64,000 nucleotides of DNA from Altererythrobacter sp. CAU 1644 (GTDB lineage Bacteria; Pseudomonadota; Alphaproteobacteria; Sphingomonadales; Sphingomonadaceae), in the NCBI RefSeq assembly GCF_029623755.1, contig NZ_CP121106.1:1375001-1439000 (forward strand), given 5' to 3'. The notes beneath the pieces were generated by a model. It saw nothing but the letters and a program-made list of their open reading frames with translations, made no database searches and was not told the DNA's origin. The translations under genes and the position numbers were made by a program. Below, piece by piece: positions 1 to 9,077 of the stretch (within the stretch, counting starts at the first letter, position 1; the number at the start of each line of letters is the position of its first letter).

Positions 1-8
1 TGCCCAAT

Positions 9-947
9 TCAAGTTTGGGGGCCGCTTAGTAGAGTGCGCGCGCGGTCGCAATCCTTCTCCATCTGGGCGATCAATTCCTCGAGGCTGTCGAACTTGGCTT
101 CGGGCCGCAGGAAATGGTGGAAGGCGACCTCGATCTCCTGGCCGTAGAGATCGCCCGAGAAATCGAAGAAATAGGGTTCGAGCAGTTCCTTGGGCGGTTC
201 GAACTGGGGCCTGACGCCGATATTGGCCGCGCCCTGCAGCACTTCGCCCGTGGCCAAGATCCGCCCGGTCACCGCATAGACCCCGTATTTGGGGCGCAAA
301 TACTTGTCGATCGCAAGGTTGGCGGTGGGATAGCCGATATCGCGTCCGCGCTTGTCGCCATGCTCGACGATCCCGCGAATGGCGAAGGGGCGGGTAAGCA
401 GTTCCGCCGCGACTTCGGGCTTGCCTTCGCGCAGGGCCTCGCGGATGCGGCTGGAGGAGACGATCTCGCCGCCATCCTCGACCACCTCGACCACGCGCGA
501 TTCGAGGCCGCGCTCGCCCCCCAGCGACTGGAGCAGTGCGACATTGCCCCTGGCCCCCTTACCGAAGGTGAAATCGCCGCCAGTGACGACGCCATGCGCG
601 CCGAAGCGCTGGCACAATATCTCGCTAATGAAGTCCTCGGCGCTTGTTCCGGCAAGCTCGGCGTCGAAGTGGAACACCAGCATCGCGGTCGCCCCGGCGG
701 CGAGATAGAGTTCCTGTCGCTGTTCGAGCGTCGTCAGGCGGAAGGGCGGAACGTCGGGCTTGAAGAAGCGCACCGGATGCGGATCGAAGGTCGCGATGAT
801 CGAGGGGCGGCCTTCGGCATGCGCCCAGTCGATCGCCTGGCCCGCGACCGCCTGGTGCCCGCGGTGGAAGCCGTCGAAATTGCCGAGCGCAATCACCGCG
901 CCGCGCAGCGCCGCGGGCACTTCGTCGCGGTGGTCGAGCCATCTCAT
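9..947 (-). CDS. ribF: Bifunctional riboflavin kinase / FAD synthetase
   Basis: This enzyme phosphorylates riboflavin to FMN and then adenylylates FMN to FAD in the cytoplasm. The 312-residue protein has the normal family length. The N-terminal nucleotidyltransferase domain shows the signature NFDGFHRGH at residues 23-31, and the C-terminal riboflavin kinase domain shows the GYPTAN motif at about residue 208. The ATG start overlaps the stop of the upstream dipeptidase gene as ATGA, so translation is probably coupled and it is the last visible gene of the operon that begins with gpmA. No FMN riboswitch precedes it, which fits expression from the shared operon. The stop codon lies 9 nt from the left edge of the window, so any further operon member is off-window. 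Confidence 0.97.
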   Translation of the reverse strand: MRWLDHRDEVPAALRGAVIALGNFDGFHRGHQAVAGQAIDWAHAEGRPSIIATFDPHPVRFFKPDVPPFRLTTLEQRQELYLAAGATAMLVFHFDAELAGTSAEDFISEILCQRFGAHGVVTGGDFTFGKGARGNVALLQSLGGERGLESRVVEVVEDGGEIVSSSRIREALREGKPEVAAELLTRPFAIRGIVEHGDKRGRDIGYPTANLAIDKYLRPKYGVYAVTGRILATGEVLQGAANIGVRPQFEPPKELLEPYFFDFSGDLYGQEIEVAFHHFLRPEAKFDSLEELIAQMEKDCDRARTLLSGPQT

Positions 948-2152
948 GCGGAAGGTTCGCTGGCTGGCTCGGAGGGCAACTCGGCCAAGGGGATCAGGCC
1001 GTTGCGGATCAACCGCAAAGCATTCTCGCCCATCGCGGCGCGGATTTCCGCCTCACTGAAACCCTCGTCGAGCAGCGCCTGCGTCACCTGCGTCAATTGC
1101 GAGGTGTCGAAGCGCACCGTGGTCGCTCCGTCATAATCGCTGCCGAGGGCAACATGCTCGATCCCAACGAGGTCTCGGATATGCTTCATCGCTTTCGCTG
1201 CCGCGCGCGGATCGGTGCTGCAGATCGCACCGTCCCAATAGCCGACGCCGATCACCCCGCCGGTTGCCGCGACCCCGCGAATCTCTTCGTCGGTGAGGTT
1301 GCGATTGACCTCGCAGGTCGCCTGCACCCCGCCGTGGCTCGACACGACCGGGCGGCGCGCCATGCTGAGTACTTCGGCGACGCATTTGTGGCTGCAATGC
1401 GCGATGTCGACCACCATGCCCATGTCTTCCATGCGGCGGACGACCTCGCGGCCCATCTCGGTCAGGCCGTCCTTCTTCTCGCCATGCATCGACCCGGCCA
1501 GCTCGTTGTCGAAGAAATGGGTCAGCCCCGCCATGCGGAAGCCCGCCTCGTAAAGCCGGTCGAGATTGGCGATGTCGCCTTCGAGATTGTGGAGCCCTTC
1601 GATGCTGAGCATGGCGCCGACCGGCGGCCGCTTGCCCAGCTCCCGCGCGCGTTGCAGCCGGTCGACGTCTTCCGCCCCGCGCACTTCATACAGGGTGTCG
1701 CGCGCTTCCTCGACCGCGCGCACCAGCTTCTCGGCATGCCAGAGCGAGCGCTCGAGCAGGCTGTTCCAGGTCCGGGTCGGCTGGAGCTGGCCGATCACCA
1801 GCGCGGTCAGCTGGTCGGTGTTCGACGGGTTCGAATCGTAGTTCTGGTCCTCCGGCGACTTGGTCACGCTCGAGAACACCTGCAGCGCGACATTGCCTTC
1901 CTCGAGCCGCGGCAAATCCATGTGCCCGCGATCCGCCCGCTCCAGCATGCTACGCTTCCACAGCAGCGTGTCCGAATGCAGATCGACGATGGTGAGCGTT
2001 GCGTGCAGCGCCTTCGCCTCGTCCGAGACTTCGATCAGCGGCTCGCCGTCGACCCGGTTGGTCTGTGCCTCGAAATAGCCCGGCGCGAAGACGAAGAAAC
2101 CCGCAGCCGCGAGCGCGATCAGGATCAGCAGGGCGTAGAGAAGCTTGCGCAT
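944..2152 (-). CDS. Membrane dipeptidase, peptidase family M19
   Basis: A zinc-dependent dipeptidase of the renal dipeptidase type, 402 residues. A hydrophobic N-terminal segment at residues 5-24 is a signal anchor or signal peptide, so the enzyme should act in the periplasm. The metal-binding DLHSD motif is at residues 57-61, and the M19 core continues with VDIAHCSH and SSHGG segments. Family members cleave dipeptides and some hydrolyse beta-lactams; the natural substrate cannot be read from sequence. Its ATG overlaps the folA stop by one base (TGATG), and its stop overlaps the ribF start, so it sits inside the operon although its role is unrelated to purine, folate or flavin synthesis. Confidence 0.93.
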   Translation of the reverse strand: MRKLLYALLILIALAAAGFFVFAPGYFEAQTNRVDGEPLIEVSDEAKALHATLTIVDLHSDTLLWKRSMLERADRGHMDLPRLEEGNVALQVFSSVTKSPEDQNYDSNPSNTDQLTALVIGQLQPTRTWNSLLERSLWHAEKLVRAVEEARDTLYEVRGAEDVDRLQRARELGKRPPVGAMLSIEGLHNLEGDIANLDRLYEAGFRMAGLTHFFDNELAGSMHGEKKDGLTEMGREVVRRMEDMGMVVDIAHCSHKCVAEVLSMARRPVVSSHGGVQATCEVNRNLTDEEIRGVAATGGVIGVGYWDGAICSTDPRAAAKAMKHIRDLVGIEHVALGSDYDGATTVRFDTSQLTQVTQALLDEGFSEAEIRAAMGENALRLIRNGLIPLAELPSEPASEPSA

Positions 2153-2667
2153 CAGGATTCCTCTTCCGCCCTCGTGTAGGTGACAAAGCTGTGAGGCGGA
2201 AGCTCGCCCGCCGCCTCATGGTCTTCGCGCGCAGCGACTTCCCATTCGCTGCCGAGCGGGGGCATGAAAGTGTCGCCCGCGGATTCGGCGTGGATTTCGG
2301 TGAGTTCGATGCGGTCGGCGCGGTCCATGAAGACGTCATAGATCGCGGCGCCACCCACCACTGCAATTTCGCCGGTTGGGTTGGCTTGTCGTGCCAGCCC
2401 GATCGCTTCATCGACCGAGCGCGCAACTTCGGCGCCGGTGCTGTCCCAGCTTTCGCGCCGGGTGAGCACGATATGGCGTCGCCCCGGCAGCAGGCCGGGC
2501 AGGCTCTCGAACGTCTTGCGCCCCATGATCATCGGCTTCCCGATAGTGAGCGCCTTGAACCGCTTGAGGTCGGCCGGAAGTCGCCAGGGCAGGTCGCCGT
2601 CGAGGCCGATCGCGCCATTGGCAGCGCGCGCGTAGATCAGGAACAGGCCCGGTTCGATTTCGCTCAC
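2152..2667 (-). CDS. folA: Dihydrofolate reductase
   Basis: Reduces dihydrofolate to tetrahydrofolate with NADPH. The 171-residue protein shows the DHFR landmarks: GAIGLDGDLPW near residues 18-28, the acidic residue in LPADLKRF at about residue 33 that takes the catalytic Asp position, the MIMGRKTFESLP segment and the later VVGGAAIY segment. The start is GTG and overlaps the purK stop as GTGA, an arrangement that implies translational coupling. The neighbours purK and purE supply purines whose synthesis consumes formyl-tetrahydrofolate, so co-expression is sensible. Confidence 0.96.
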   Translation of the reverse strand: MSEIEPGLFLIYARAANGAIGLDGDLPWRLPADLKRFKALTIGKPMIMGRKTFESLPGLLPGRRHIVLTRRESWDSTGAEVARSVDEAIGLARQANPTGEIAVVGGAAIYDVFMDRADRIELTEIHAESAGDTFMPPLGSEWEVAAREDHEAAGELPPHSFVTYTRAEEES

Positions 2668-3731
2668 GCGGCTGCGTTGCTCACGCGCGTTACGTGGCCC
2701 ATCTTGCGTCCGCCGCGCGCTTCCTTCTTGCCGTAAAGGTGTAGGTGCGCCTCGCCATCTTCCGCCAAAATCGTATGTGCGGTCAGCGCATCCTCGCCGA
2801 CGATGTTGCGCATCTCGACCTGGGCGAAGCGCGTTTCGGTCGAACCGAGCGGCAGGCCGCAGACGGCGCGGATATGGTTCTCGAACTGGCTCGTCGCCGC
2901 GCCCTCGATCGTCCAGTGGCCCGAATTATGGACGCGCGGCGCCATCTCGTTGAACACCGGACCATCCTTGGTGGCGAAGAATTCGAGCGTCAGCACGCCG
3001 ACATATTGCAATGCCTCGGCGACCTTTCGCGCAATGCCGCGTGCCGCATCGACCTGCGCGGCAATCGTCTCGCTGGCCGGCAAAGTGGAGGTCGCCAGCA
3101 TGCCGTCCTCGTGGACGTTCTCGGACGAATCCCAGAACAGCACTTCGCCATCATGGCTGCGCACGAGGATGACCGAGAATTCGGCTTCGAAGGTCACGAA
3201 GCCCTCGTAGACGCAGGCATTGCCGGGAAAGCGCACGCTGTCCGCATCGCGGACCGAGGCGACCCGCCACTGGCCCTTGCCGTCATATCCGTCACGCGCG
3301 GTCTTGAGGATGCCGGGCGCGCCGATCCGTTCGACCGCGGCTGCGAATTCCTGATCCGATCCGACCGAGGCATAGGGCGCGGGCCTGCCGCCAAGTTCCT
3401 CGACGAAGCGCTTTTCCTTCAACCGGTCCTGCGCGATGCCGAGTGCGCGCGGATGGGGCGCCAGCATGTGCGGCGGGATCATCTCGACCGCCGAGAGCGG
3501 GACGTTCTCGAACTCCCAGGTCACGACGTCGCATTTCGAGGCGAAGGCGGCGAGCGCAACCTTGTCGCCCCAGCCCTTCTCGAAGAAGTCGTGGCACACA
3601 TCCGCCATGACATTGTCGCCAGGGGGTGCATAGCCGGTCACCCTGTAACCGAGCTGCGCGGCGGCCATCGCCAGCATCCGCCCGAGCTGTCCTCCGCCGA
3701 GGACGCCGATCGTGGATCCGGGCGGGATCAT
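2664..3731 (-). CDS. purK: N5-carboxyaminoimidazole ribonucleotide synthase
   Basis: An ATP-grasp enzyme that carboxylates AIR to N5-CAIR in purine synthesis, the step before PurE. The 355 residues begin with a dinucleotide-like [13 protein letters not shown] segment, followed by the ATP-grasp core ([13 protein letters not shown]) and the C-terminal [14 protein letters not shown] motif typical of PurK. The ATG overlaps the purE stop as ATGA. Length and motifs are standard and nothing looks altered. Confidence 0.97.
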   Translation of the reverse strand: MIPPGSTIGVLGGGQLGRMLAMAAAQLGYRVTGYAPPGDNVMADVCHDFFEKGWGDKVALAAFASKCDVVTWEFENVPLSAVEMIPPHMLAPHPRALGIAQDRLKEKRFVEELGGRPAPYASVGSDQEFAAAVERIGAPGILKTARDGYDGKGQWRVASVRDADSVRFPGNACVYEGFVTFEAEFSVILVRSHDGEVLFWDSSENVHEDGMLATSTLPASETIAAQVDAARGIARKVAEALQYVGVLTLEFFATKDGPVFNEMAPRVHNSGHWTIEGAATSQFENHIRAVCGLPLGSTETRFAQVEMRNIVGEDALTAHTILAEDGEAHLHLYGKKEARGGRKMGHVTRVSNAAA

Positions 3732-4213
3732 GCGTCGCTCGGGCGTTCGGCCACGGCAGCGCTGCGGGCGGCGCGCCAGTCCTGCAATCGGTCAGACAGC
3801 TCTTCGTCGCTCAGGGCAAGGATCGCCGCCGCCAGCAGCCCGGCATTGGTCGCACCCGCCTCGCCGATGGCCAGCGTACCGACCGGGATCCCGGCGGGCA
3901 TCTGCACGATCGAGAGCAAGCTGTCCTGTCCGTTGAGCGCCTTCGACTGCACCGGCACGCCGAGCACGGGGAGATGCGTCATCGCCGCGATCATGCCCGG
4001 CAGATGCGCCGCACCCCCGGCACCAGCGATGATGACGTCAAAGCCTTCGCCCTCGGCTCCCTTGGCAAAGGCGGCCATTCGGTCGGGTGTACGATGGGCC
4101 GAAACGATCCGCGCCTCGTGCTCGACTTCGAGTTCGTCGAGCACCTGCGCGGCGCATTGCATGGTCGGCCAGTCCGACTGGCTTCCCATGACGATGGCAA
4201 CCTTTCCCCCCAT
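3728..4213 (-). CDS. purE: N5-carboxyaminoimidazole ribonucleotide mutase
   Basis: Converts N5-CAIR to CAIR, working directly after PurK. The 161-residue class I PurE begins [12 protein letters not shown], the substrate-binding loop, and contains SAHRTPDRM and [11 protein letters not shown], all conserved in the family. It lies 14 nt downstream of gpmA and overlaps purK by 4 nt. The start chosen is the ATG at 4213, which places the conserved loop at the usual distance from the N-terminus. Confidence 0.97.
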   Translation of the reverse strand: MGGKVAIVMGSQSDWPTMQCAAQVLDELEVEHEARIVSAHRTPDRMAAFAKGAEGEGFDVIIAGAGGAAHLPGMIAAMTHLPVLGVPVQSKALNGQDSLLSIVQMPAGIPVGTLAIGEAGATNAGLLAAAILALSDEELSDRLQDWRAARSAAVAERPSDA

Positions 4214-4227
4214 CCCTACGTCCTTAC

Positions 4228-4914
4228 TCAGCTGTCCTTGAGGTAATAGCGCTCGCCCGGCGCCATGCTATCGTCAAAATCATAGATGATCGGCTGGCCG
4301 GTGGGAATCTCCAGCCCGGTAATGTCCTCATCCAAGATGTTCGAAAGATGCTTGACCAGTGCGCGCAGCGAATTGCCGTGCGCGGAGATGATCACCGTCT
4401 CGCCGCTTGTCAGCACCGGCAGGATGTCGCATTCCCAATAGGGCAGTACCCGTTCGATCGTGAGCTTGAGGCTTTCGGTATAGGGCACGTCGATCCCGGC
4501 GTAGCGCGGATCGGCGCCCGGATCATACTCGCTGCCCGGCTCCATCGGCGGCGGCGGCACGTCGAAACTGCGGCGCCAGATATGCACCTGCTCGTCGCCG
4601 TGCCGGTCGCGCGTCTCTTGCTTGTCGAGCCCGGTCAGCCCGCCATAGTGCCGCTCGTTGAGGCGCCAGTCCTTGGTCTCGGGGATCCACAGCCGGTTGC
4701 AGTGCTCGAGCGCCAGGTGGAGCGTCTTGATCGCGCGGGTCTGGAACGAGGTGAAGGCGCGTGTCGGCAGGACGCCCTTGTCCTGCATCAGCGCGCCGGC
4801 AGCCTTGGCCTCCTCGACGCCCTTGTCGGTCAGGTCGACATCCCACCAACCGGTGAAACGGTTTTCGAGATTCCACTGGCTCTGGCCGTGGCGGACGAGG
4901 ATCAGTTTTGGCAC
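4228..4914 (-). CDS. gpmA: 2,3-bisphosphoglycerate-dependent phosphoglycerate mutase
   Basis: Interconverts 3- and 2-phosphoglycerate in glycolysis and gluconeogenesis. The 228-residue protein carries the phosphohistidine motif [10 protein letters not shown] at residues 6-15, the conserved RFTGW and ERHYGGL segments, and the second catalytic histidine in [15 protein letters not shown]. The start is GTG. It is the first gene of a six-gene minus-strand operon running to ribF. Confidence 0.97.
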   Translation of the reverse strand: MPKLILVRHGQSQWNLENRFTGWWDVDLTDKGVEEAKAAGALMQDKGVLPTRAFTSFQTRAIKTLHLALEHCNRLWIPETKDWRLNERHYGGLTGLDKQETRDRHGDEQVHIWRRSFDVPPPPMEPGSEYDPGADPRYAGIDVPYTESLKLTIERVLPYWECDILPVLTSGETVIISAHGNSLRALVKHLSNILDEDITGLEIPTGQPIIYDFDDSMAPGERYYLKDS

Positions 4915-4945
4915 GCGTTGCTCCGGTTTTCAGGAGCACCCGGCG

Positions 4946-5104
4946 TTAGCTGCGCTCACTGTCTTTGGAAAGGCCTTCTGCACCCGATTCGCCGCTTTGC
5001 TGCGACATTTCCCGGCCTTGCGCTTTCCTGCGGCGCAGGTTTTCGCGCAGTTTGGCTGCCAGCCGCTCTTCGCGCGACATATTCTTGCCGGTCTCTTCAT
5101 TCAT
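4946..5104 (-). CDS. Small basic/acidic conserved-looking protein (52 aa)
   Basis: An open frame of 52 codons between gpmA and tRNA-Thr, with ATG at 5104 and TAA at 4946. A second possible ATG at 5080 would give the 44-residue product starting MSREERLAAKLRENLRRRK. The protein is highly charged, mostly helical in character, with no hydrophobic segment or cysteine. I recall similar short MSREER/LRENLRRRKAQ proteins annotated as hypothetical in sphingomonads, but this cannot be verified here. It reads in the same direction as gpmA and could be the real head of that operon. Function is unknown. Confidence 0.55.
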   Translation of the reverse strand: MNEETGKNMSREERLAAKLRENLRRRKAQGREMSQQSGESGAEGLSKDSERS

Positions 5105-5158
5105 GCGAAATCACATGCCGCTATTGCGCCCCAAGCTCAAGATGCTTGCAGGTCCTGC

Positions 5159-5187
5159 TTGACATTGGGGGCTTGCGCGACAATAGC
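5159..5187 (+). promoter_or_regulatory. Promoter for tRNA-Thr
   Basis: A perfect -35 hexamer TTGACA (5159-5164) is followed after 17 nt by AATAGC (5182-5187), a weak -10. Initiation would fall near 5193, about 13 nt before the mature tRNA. The assignment rests on the -35 match and position only. Confidence 0.5.
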
Positions 5188-5205
5188 GCGCCCGCCTGAC
5201 GGAGC

Positions 5206-5280
5206 GCTGCTGTAGCTCAGTGGTAGAGCGCACCCTTGGTAAGGGTGAGGTCGGGAGTTCAATCCTCCCCAGCAGCACCA
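5206..5280 (+). tRNA. tRNA-Thr (anticodon GGT)
   Basis: The 75-nt sequence folds into a complete cloverleaf: acceptor stem GCTGCTG/CAGCAGC, D-stem GCTC/GAGC, anticodon stem CACCC/GGGTG with the loop TTGGTAA giving anticodon GGT, and T-arm GGGAG/CTCCC with the TTCAATC loop. The CCA end is encoded (5278-5280). It reads ACC and ACT codons. Confidence 0.97.
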
Positions 5281-5380
5281 GGCCATCTCCCATATCTTTT
5301 TCCGGCCACGAAGGCGCGTTGCATATTCGCGCGCCTGCGCTAGCCTGCCGTGACGCTGGACCCCCGGCAGGGAGAGATCG

Positions 5381-7012
5381 ATGACATGGCAGGGTGAGAA
5401 TTTCGGCTTTGCGATCAAGGCTCTGGCCCAGGCGATCGAGCCGGAACGGCCGGCGCTTGTGCATGGCGACCGGGTGATTGCCTGGGGCGAGTTCGACCGG
5501 CTGACCGACAGCATCGCCGCTGGCTTGCTGGAGCGCGGGCTCAAGCAAGGCGACGTCGCCGGGCAAATGCAGCGTAATTCGCCCGAATACCTGCTCGCCT
5601 TCTTCGGGGCGCTCAAGGCGGGCGTGACCCCGGTCAACGTCAACTACCGTTACAAGGAGCGCGAGCTGGCGGATATCTTCGCGCGCTTTGGTCTCAGCGC
5701 ATTGTTCGTCGACGCGGAGTTCGCCGGGATCGCGGCGGGCGCCATGCCAGACGGCGCGCTCGACCCGCTCGTCGCCGAGCCGGGGCAGGCCGAGTGGGAT
5801 TCGCTTTTGGGGGCGCCGCTTCCGGAGGGTTTCGAGGTCTGCGCCGACCGTTCGGTCACTTTCTTCATGGCGACCGGCGGCACCACCGGCATGCCCAAGG
5901 CGGTGATGTGGCCGTGCGCCGATTTCTGGCAATCGAACGGAGTTTCGACCTTCGCGCGCGACCTGACCGTCGAGCCCTTTGTCGCTGCCTCGCTCAGCGA
6001 GCATGTGGCCGCGGCTGCCCGGCTGGTCCCCGAACACCCGGACACGCAGGCGCCGATGCTGCTGCTCTGCCCGCTCATGCATGGCACCGCGCAATACTCG
6101 GCCATCGCCCATCTCCTGCGCGGCGGAACGGTCGTGACCATACCCGGCGCCAATTTCGATGCCGATATCGCAATCGACACCATCCGCGATCACCGGGTGC
6201 GAACGACCGTCATCGTCGGGGATGCACATGCAATCCCGCTGCTCGCCGCGCTCGAAGCGCGTGCCGATGCGAAGGAGGCGATTGCCACGCTGCACCAACT
6301 CGGATCATCGGGCGCGCTGTTCTCCGGCCCGCTCAAGGAGCGGTTCATCGCGATCAATCAAGGGCTGATGATCCTCGACGTGCTCGGCTCCAGCGAAAGC
6401 GGCGGGGGGACGGCGGTGCGCCTGACGACCAAGGACGGCACCACCGGAGGCGGCGATTTCACGATCGTGCCCGACCGGGCGATCACGCTGTTCGATGAGG
6501 ATTTGGTCGAGATCCCGCCCGGCAGCGACAAGATCGGGATCGTCGCCCGGGGCGGCGCTCTGCCACTCGGCTATCTCGGCGAGGACGCAAAGAATGCCGA
6601 GACCTTTCCGACCATCAACGGCAAGCGCTATTTGCTCACCGGCGACCGCGCGCGGTGGGGCGCCGACGGTTCGATAGAATTCATCGGGCGCGACAACATG
6701 TGCATCAACACCGGCGGCGAGAAGGTCTTCCCGGAGGAGGTCGAGGAAGTGCTGATGGAACACCGCGGCGTCCACGACGCCCGGATCGTCAGCACACCCG
6801 ACCCGCGCTTCGGCCGCAAGGTCGTGGCAGTCGTGCAACCCAAGCCGGACGCCGGCGATCTCGAGCGTGATCTCGACGGCTATGTTCGCGACAGGTTGGC
6901 CGATTACAAGGTGCCGCGGGCCTATGTCTTCACGCAGGATTCGCTGCGGCTCAACAATGGCAAGCCCGACTACAAGGCGGCGCAAGCCATTGCCGATGCC
7001 AGCCTGACCTGA
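5381..7012 (+). CDS. Acyl-CoA synthetase (AMP-binding, FadD-like)
   Basis: An adenylate-forming ligase of 543 residues that should activate a carboxylic acid to its CoA thioester. It shows the phosphate-binding loop ATGGTTGMPKAV at about residues 165-176, the GSSESGGG segment, the TGDRARWGADGSIEFIGRDNMCINTGGEKVFPEEVEE hinge region (here named only by its ends: TGDRARW and GGEKVFPEEVEE), and a C-terminal catalytic lysine in NNGKPDYKAAQ. The overall pattern matches bacterial FadD3/FadD-like synthetases acting on medium, long or steroid-derived acids; substrate is not determinable. A GGGAGAG ribosome-binding site lies 5 nt before the ATG. No beta-oxidation genes are adjacent. Confidence 0.9.
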   Translation: MTWQGENFGFAIKALAQAIEPERPALVHGDRVIAWGEFDRLTDSIAAGLLERGLKQGDVAGQMQRNSPEYLLAFFGALKAGVTPVNVNYRYKERELADIFARFGLSALFVDAEFAGIAAGAMPDGALDPLVAEPGQAEWDSLLGAPLPEGFEVCADRSVTFFMATGGTTGMPKAVMWPCADFWQSNGVSTFARDLTVEPFVAASLSEHVAAAARLVPEHPDTQAPMLLLCPLMHGTAQYSAIAHLLRGGTVVTIPGANFDADIAIDTIRDHRVRTTVIVGDAHAIPLLAALEARADAKEAIATLHQLGSSGALFSGPLKERFIAINQGLMILDVLGSSESGGGTAVRLTTKDGTTGGGDFTIVPDRAITLFDEDLVEIPPGSDKIGIVARGGALPLGYLGEDAKNAETFPTINGKRYLLTGDRARWGADGSIEFIGRDNMCINTGGEKVFPEEVEEVLMEHRGVHDARIVSTPDPRFGRKVVAVVQPKPDAGDLERDLDGYVRDRLADYKVPRAYVFTQDSLRLNNGKPDYKAAQAIADASLT

Positions 7013-7059
7013 CGCAAATCCTCTTGCGCGGCGCAGCCGTATTAGCCATCTGACACAGC

Positions 7060-7557
7060 ATGGACGAGGAAACCCCCAAACCCGTCGAGACGCTCGACGA
7101 TGACGCGCTCACCCAGCTTCACCCCAACCACGTCAAGGTCTTGCGGATCCAGGCGGCGCTGGTCTCGCTGCCGTTCCTCGCCGGGTCGCTGATCCTGGAG
7201 AGTGCGGACTTGCTCCCGACCGGGGCCATCTTCGGACCGGTCCTGGCCATTGCCGTGGTGGCGATCTTGCGACTGCCGCTACGCCGCCACCTGGCGCGCG
7301 GCTATGCGATGGGCGCAGATCGCTTGCGGGTCGTGCGCGGCATCTGGTTTCGCGCCGATACGGTGGTGCCGTTCGGCCGGGTGCAGCATATCGATGTCAA
7401 CCAGGGTCCGCTCGAACGCGCATTCGGCATCGCGACGCTCACGCTCCACACCGCCGGAACGCACAATGCCTCCGTCAATTTGCCGGGGCTCGAACACACC
7501 CTGGCGATGGACATGCGCGAGGAAATCCGCAGCCACATCAGGCGCGAGACCCTGTGA
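7060..7557 (+). CDS. Bacterial PH-domain membrane protein (YdbS-like)
   Basis: A 165-residue protein with two hydrophobic segments at about residues 34-52 and 57-72, followed by a bacterial pleckstrin-homology domain (DUF304/bPH2) whose core includes RVVRGIWFRADTVVPFGRVQHIDVNQGPLE-type sequence (start RVVRGIW, end QHIDVNQ). It is paired with and overlaps a larger PH-domain protein, the same two-gene arrangement as ydbS-ydbT in Bacillus, where the pair affects resistance to a bacteriocin. Function here is unproven. The Shine-Dalgarno sequence is weak. Confidence 0.85.
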   Translation: MDEETPKPVETLDDDALTQLHPNHVKVLRIQAALVSLPFLAGSLILESADLLPTGAIFGPVLAIAVVAILRLPLRRHLARGYAMGADRLRVVRGIWFRADTVVPFGRVQHIDVNQGPLERAFGIATLTLHTAGTHNASVNLPGLEHTLAMDMREEIRSHIRRETL

Positions 7558-9077
7558 TCAGCCTTCCGGCAACCACCGACGGCGAGGCGCAGCGGACCGA
7601 TCCCAAGAGCTTCCTGGTGCGCGCGGTCGCGCTGATGGGGCAGATGATCATCCCGCTGGTGATCGGGGCCTACACCATCATCGACGACGGCAAGCTGGCG
7701 GACGTGATCGCCTACGTCATCCCGCTCATCATCGTCGTGATCGGCATCAATGTCGCGCTTGCCTATCTCGGCTGGCTGCGCTTCACCTATCGCGTGGGCG
7801 AGGAAGATATCCGCGTCGAATCGGGCATTGTCAGCCGCGCCGCGCGTTCGGTCCCCTATGAGCGAATCCAGGACGTCAGCCTCGAGCAGCAGCTTATCCC
7901 GCGGCTGTTCGGCCTCGTCGAGGTCAAGTTCGAGACCGGATCGGGCGGCGGAGAAGACCTCAAGCTGAGCTATCTCACCGAAGGCGAGGGCGCGCGGCTG
8001 CGTGAACTGGTCCGTGCCTGGCGCGCGAGCGATGCTGAAGCAGCGACCAAAACGGAGGCGGCGCTCGAGCCGATGGAGGAGCAGTCGGAAACCCTCTTCG
8101 CCATGCAATCCCCGCGCCTCCTGAAGTTCGGCCTGTTCGAATTCTCGCTCGCGATCGTCGCCGTGCTGTTCGGCGTAACGCAGCAGTTCGAATTCCTGCT
8201 GCCATTCGAACTGTGGGATCTCGATGCATGGCAGCAACAGCTGGCCGGGCCGGGTGCCTGGCTCGCCGGCCTTGGCCCGCTGGCGCAGGTCCTGGGCGCG
8301 TTCATCGCGGCCTTGTCGCTCATCCTTGTCGGCCTGGTGACCGGCATTGCCCGCACCTTCGCGCGCGAATGGGGCTTCCTTCTGGAGCGCACATCGCGCG
8401 GTTTCCGCCGCCGTCGCGGACTGTTTACCCGCACCGATGTGGTCATGCCTGCGCATCGGGTACAGGCGATCAAGATCGGGACCAGATTCCTGCGCTATCG
8501 CTTCGGCTGGCATGGATTGAGCTTCGTCAGCCTGGCGCAGGACGCCGGATCTTCCAACCATGTGGTCGCGCCCTTCGCGCAGATGGAAGAGATCGCGCCG
8601 ATCGTGCGCGCGGCCGGTTTCGCTCCGCCGGCCAGCGATCTCGAATGGCACCGTGCGAGCAGGCGCTACCGCTTCGACAGTGCCTTCTACGATTCGCTGC
8701 CCTTCGTGCTGGTGGCGATCCCTGTGGCGATTGCCGCACCAGTCGGATTCGCGCTCCTGCCGCTGGCAGGGGCTGCCATAGCTGCCGCCGCAAATCTCTA
8801 TGGCTGGCAGTTTCACCGCCATGCCCTCGACGACAATCAGGTTCTGTCGACCAAGGGCTATCTCTCGCCCGCGACCCAGATCGCGAGCCGGGTAAAGCTG
8901 CATTCGATCGAGATATCGCAGGGCCCGATCGCCCAGCGGCGCGGCTATGCCACCGTCAATCTGGGGCTCGCTGGCGGAAACTTCTCGATGCCCGGCATCC
9001 CGTTGGAGCGGGCCCGCGAGCTGCGCGCCGCAATCCTCACGAGCATCGCGACGAAGGACTTTTCCGAACTCGCCTAG
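7554..9077 (+). CDS. Multi-PH-domain membrane protein (YdbT-like)
   Basis: A 507-residue integral membrane protein with pairs of hydrophobic helices near residues 25-65, 190-265 and 375-410, each followed by a bacterial PH domain (for example FTYRVGEEDIRVESG near residue 78 and the RRGLFTRTDVVMPAHRVQAIKIG region near residue 285). This three-unit architecture is that of YdbT. The start is GTG, overlapping the stop of the smaller PH protein as GTGA, so the two are almost certainly co-translated and probably form a complex. The 3' end overlaps the convergent acetyltransferase-like gene by 4 nt. Confidence 0.85.
   Translation: MISLPATTDGEAQRTDPKSFLVRAVALMGQMIIPLVIGAYTIIDDGKLADVIAYVIPLIIVVIGINVALAYLGWLRFTYRVGEEDIRVESGIVSRAARSVPYERIQDVSLEQQLIPRLFGLVEVKFETGSGGGEDLKLSYLTEGEGARLRELVRAWRASDAEAATKTEAALEPMEEQSETLFAMQSPRLLKFGLFEFSLAIVAVLFGVTQQFEFLLPFELWDLDAWQQQLAGPGAWLAGLGPLAQVLGAFIAALSLILVGLVTGIARTFAREWGFLLERTSRGFRRRRGLFTRTDVVMPAHRVQAIKIGTRFLRYRFGWHGLSFVSLAQDAGSSNHVVAPFAQMEEIAPIVRAAGFAPPASDLEWHRASRRYRFDSAFYDSLPFVLVAIPVAIAAPVGFALLPLAGAAIAAAANLYGWQFHRHALDDNQVLSTKGYLSPATQIASRVKLHSIEISQGPIAQRRGYATVNLGLAGGNFSMPGIPLERARELRAAILTSIATKDFSELA

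Noticed and set aside
944..1000. FMN riboswitch before ribF
   Set aside because: There is no leader: the ribF start overlaps the previous gene, so a riboswitch cannot be placed here.
1097..2179. Long plus-strand open frame of 360 codons
   Set aside because: It lies antisense to the M19 dipeptidase, which has clear motifs; long antisense frames are expected in GC-rich DNA and this one has no recognisable domain.
7302..8903. Minus-strand open frame of 533 codons
   Set aside because: Antisense to the PH-domain pair; its composition is arginine/glutamate/aspartate-rich as in mirror frames of membrane proteins, and no motif is present.
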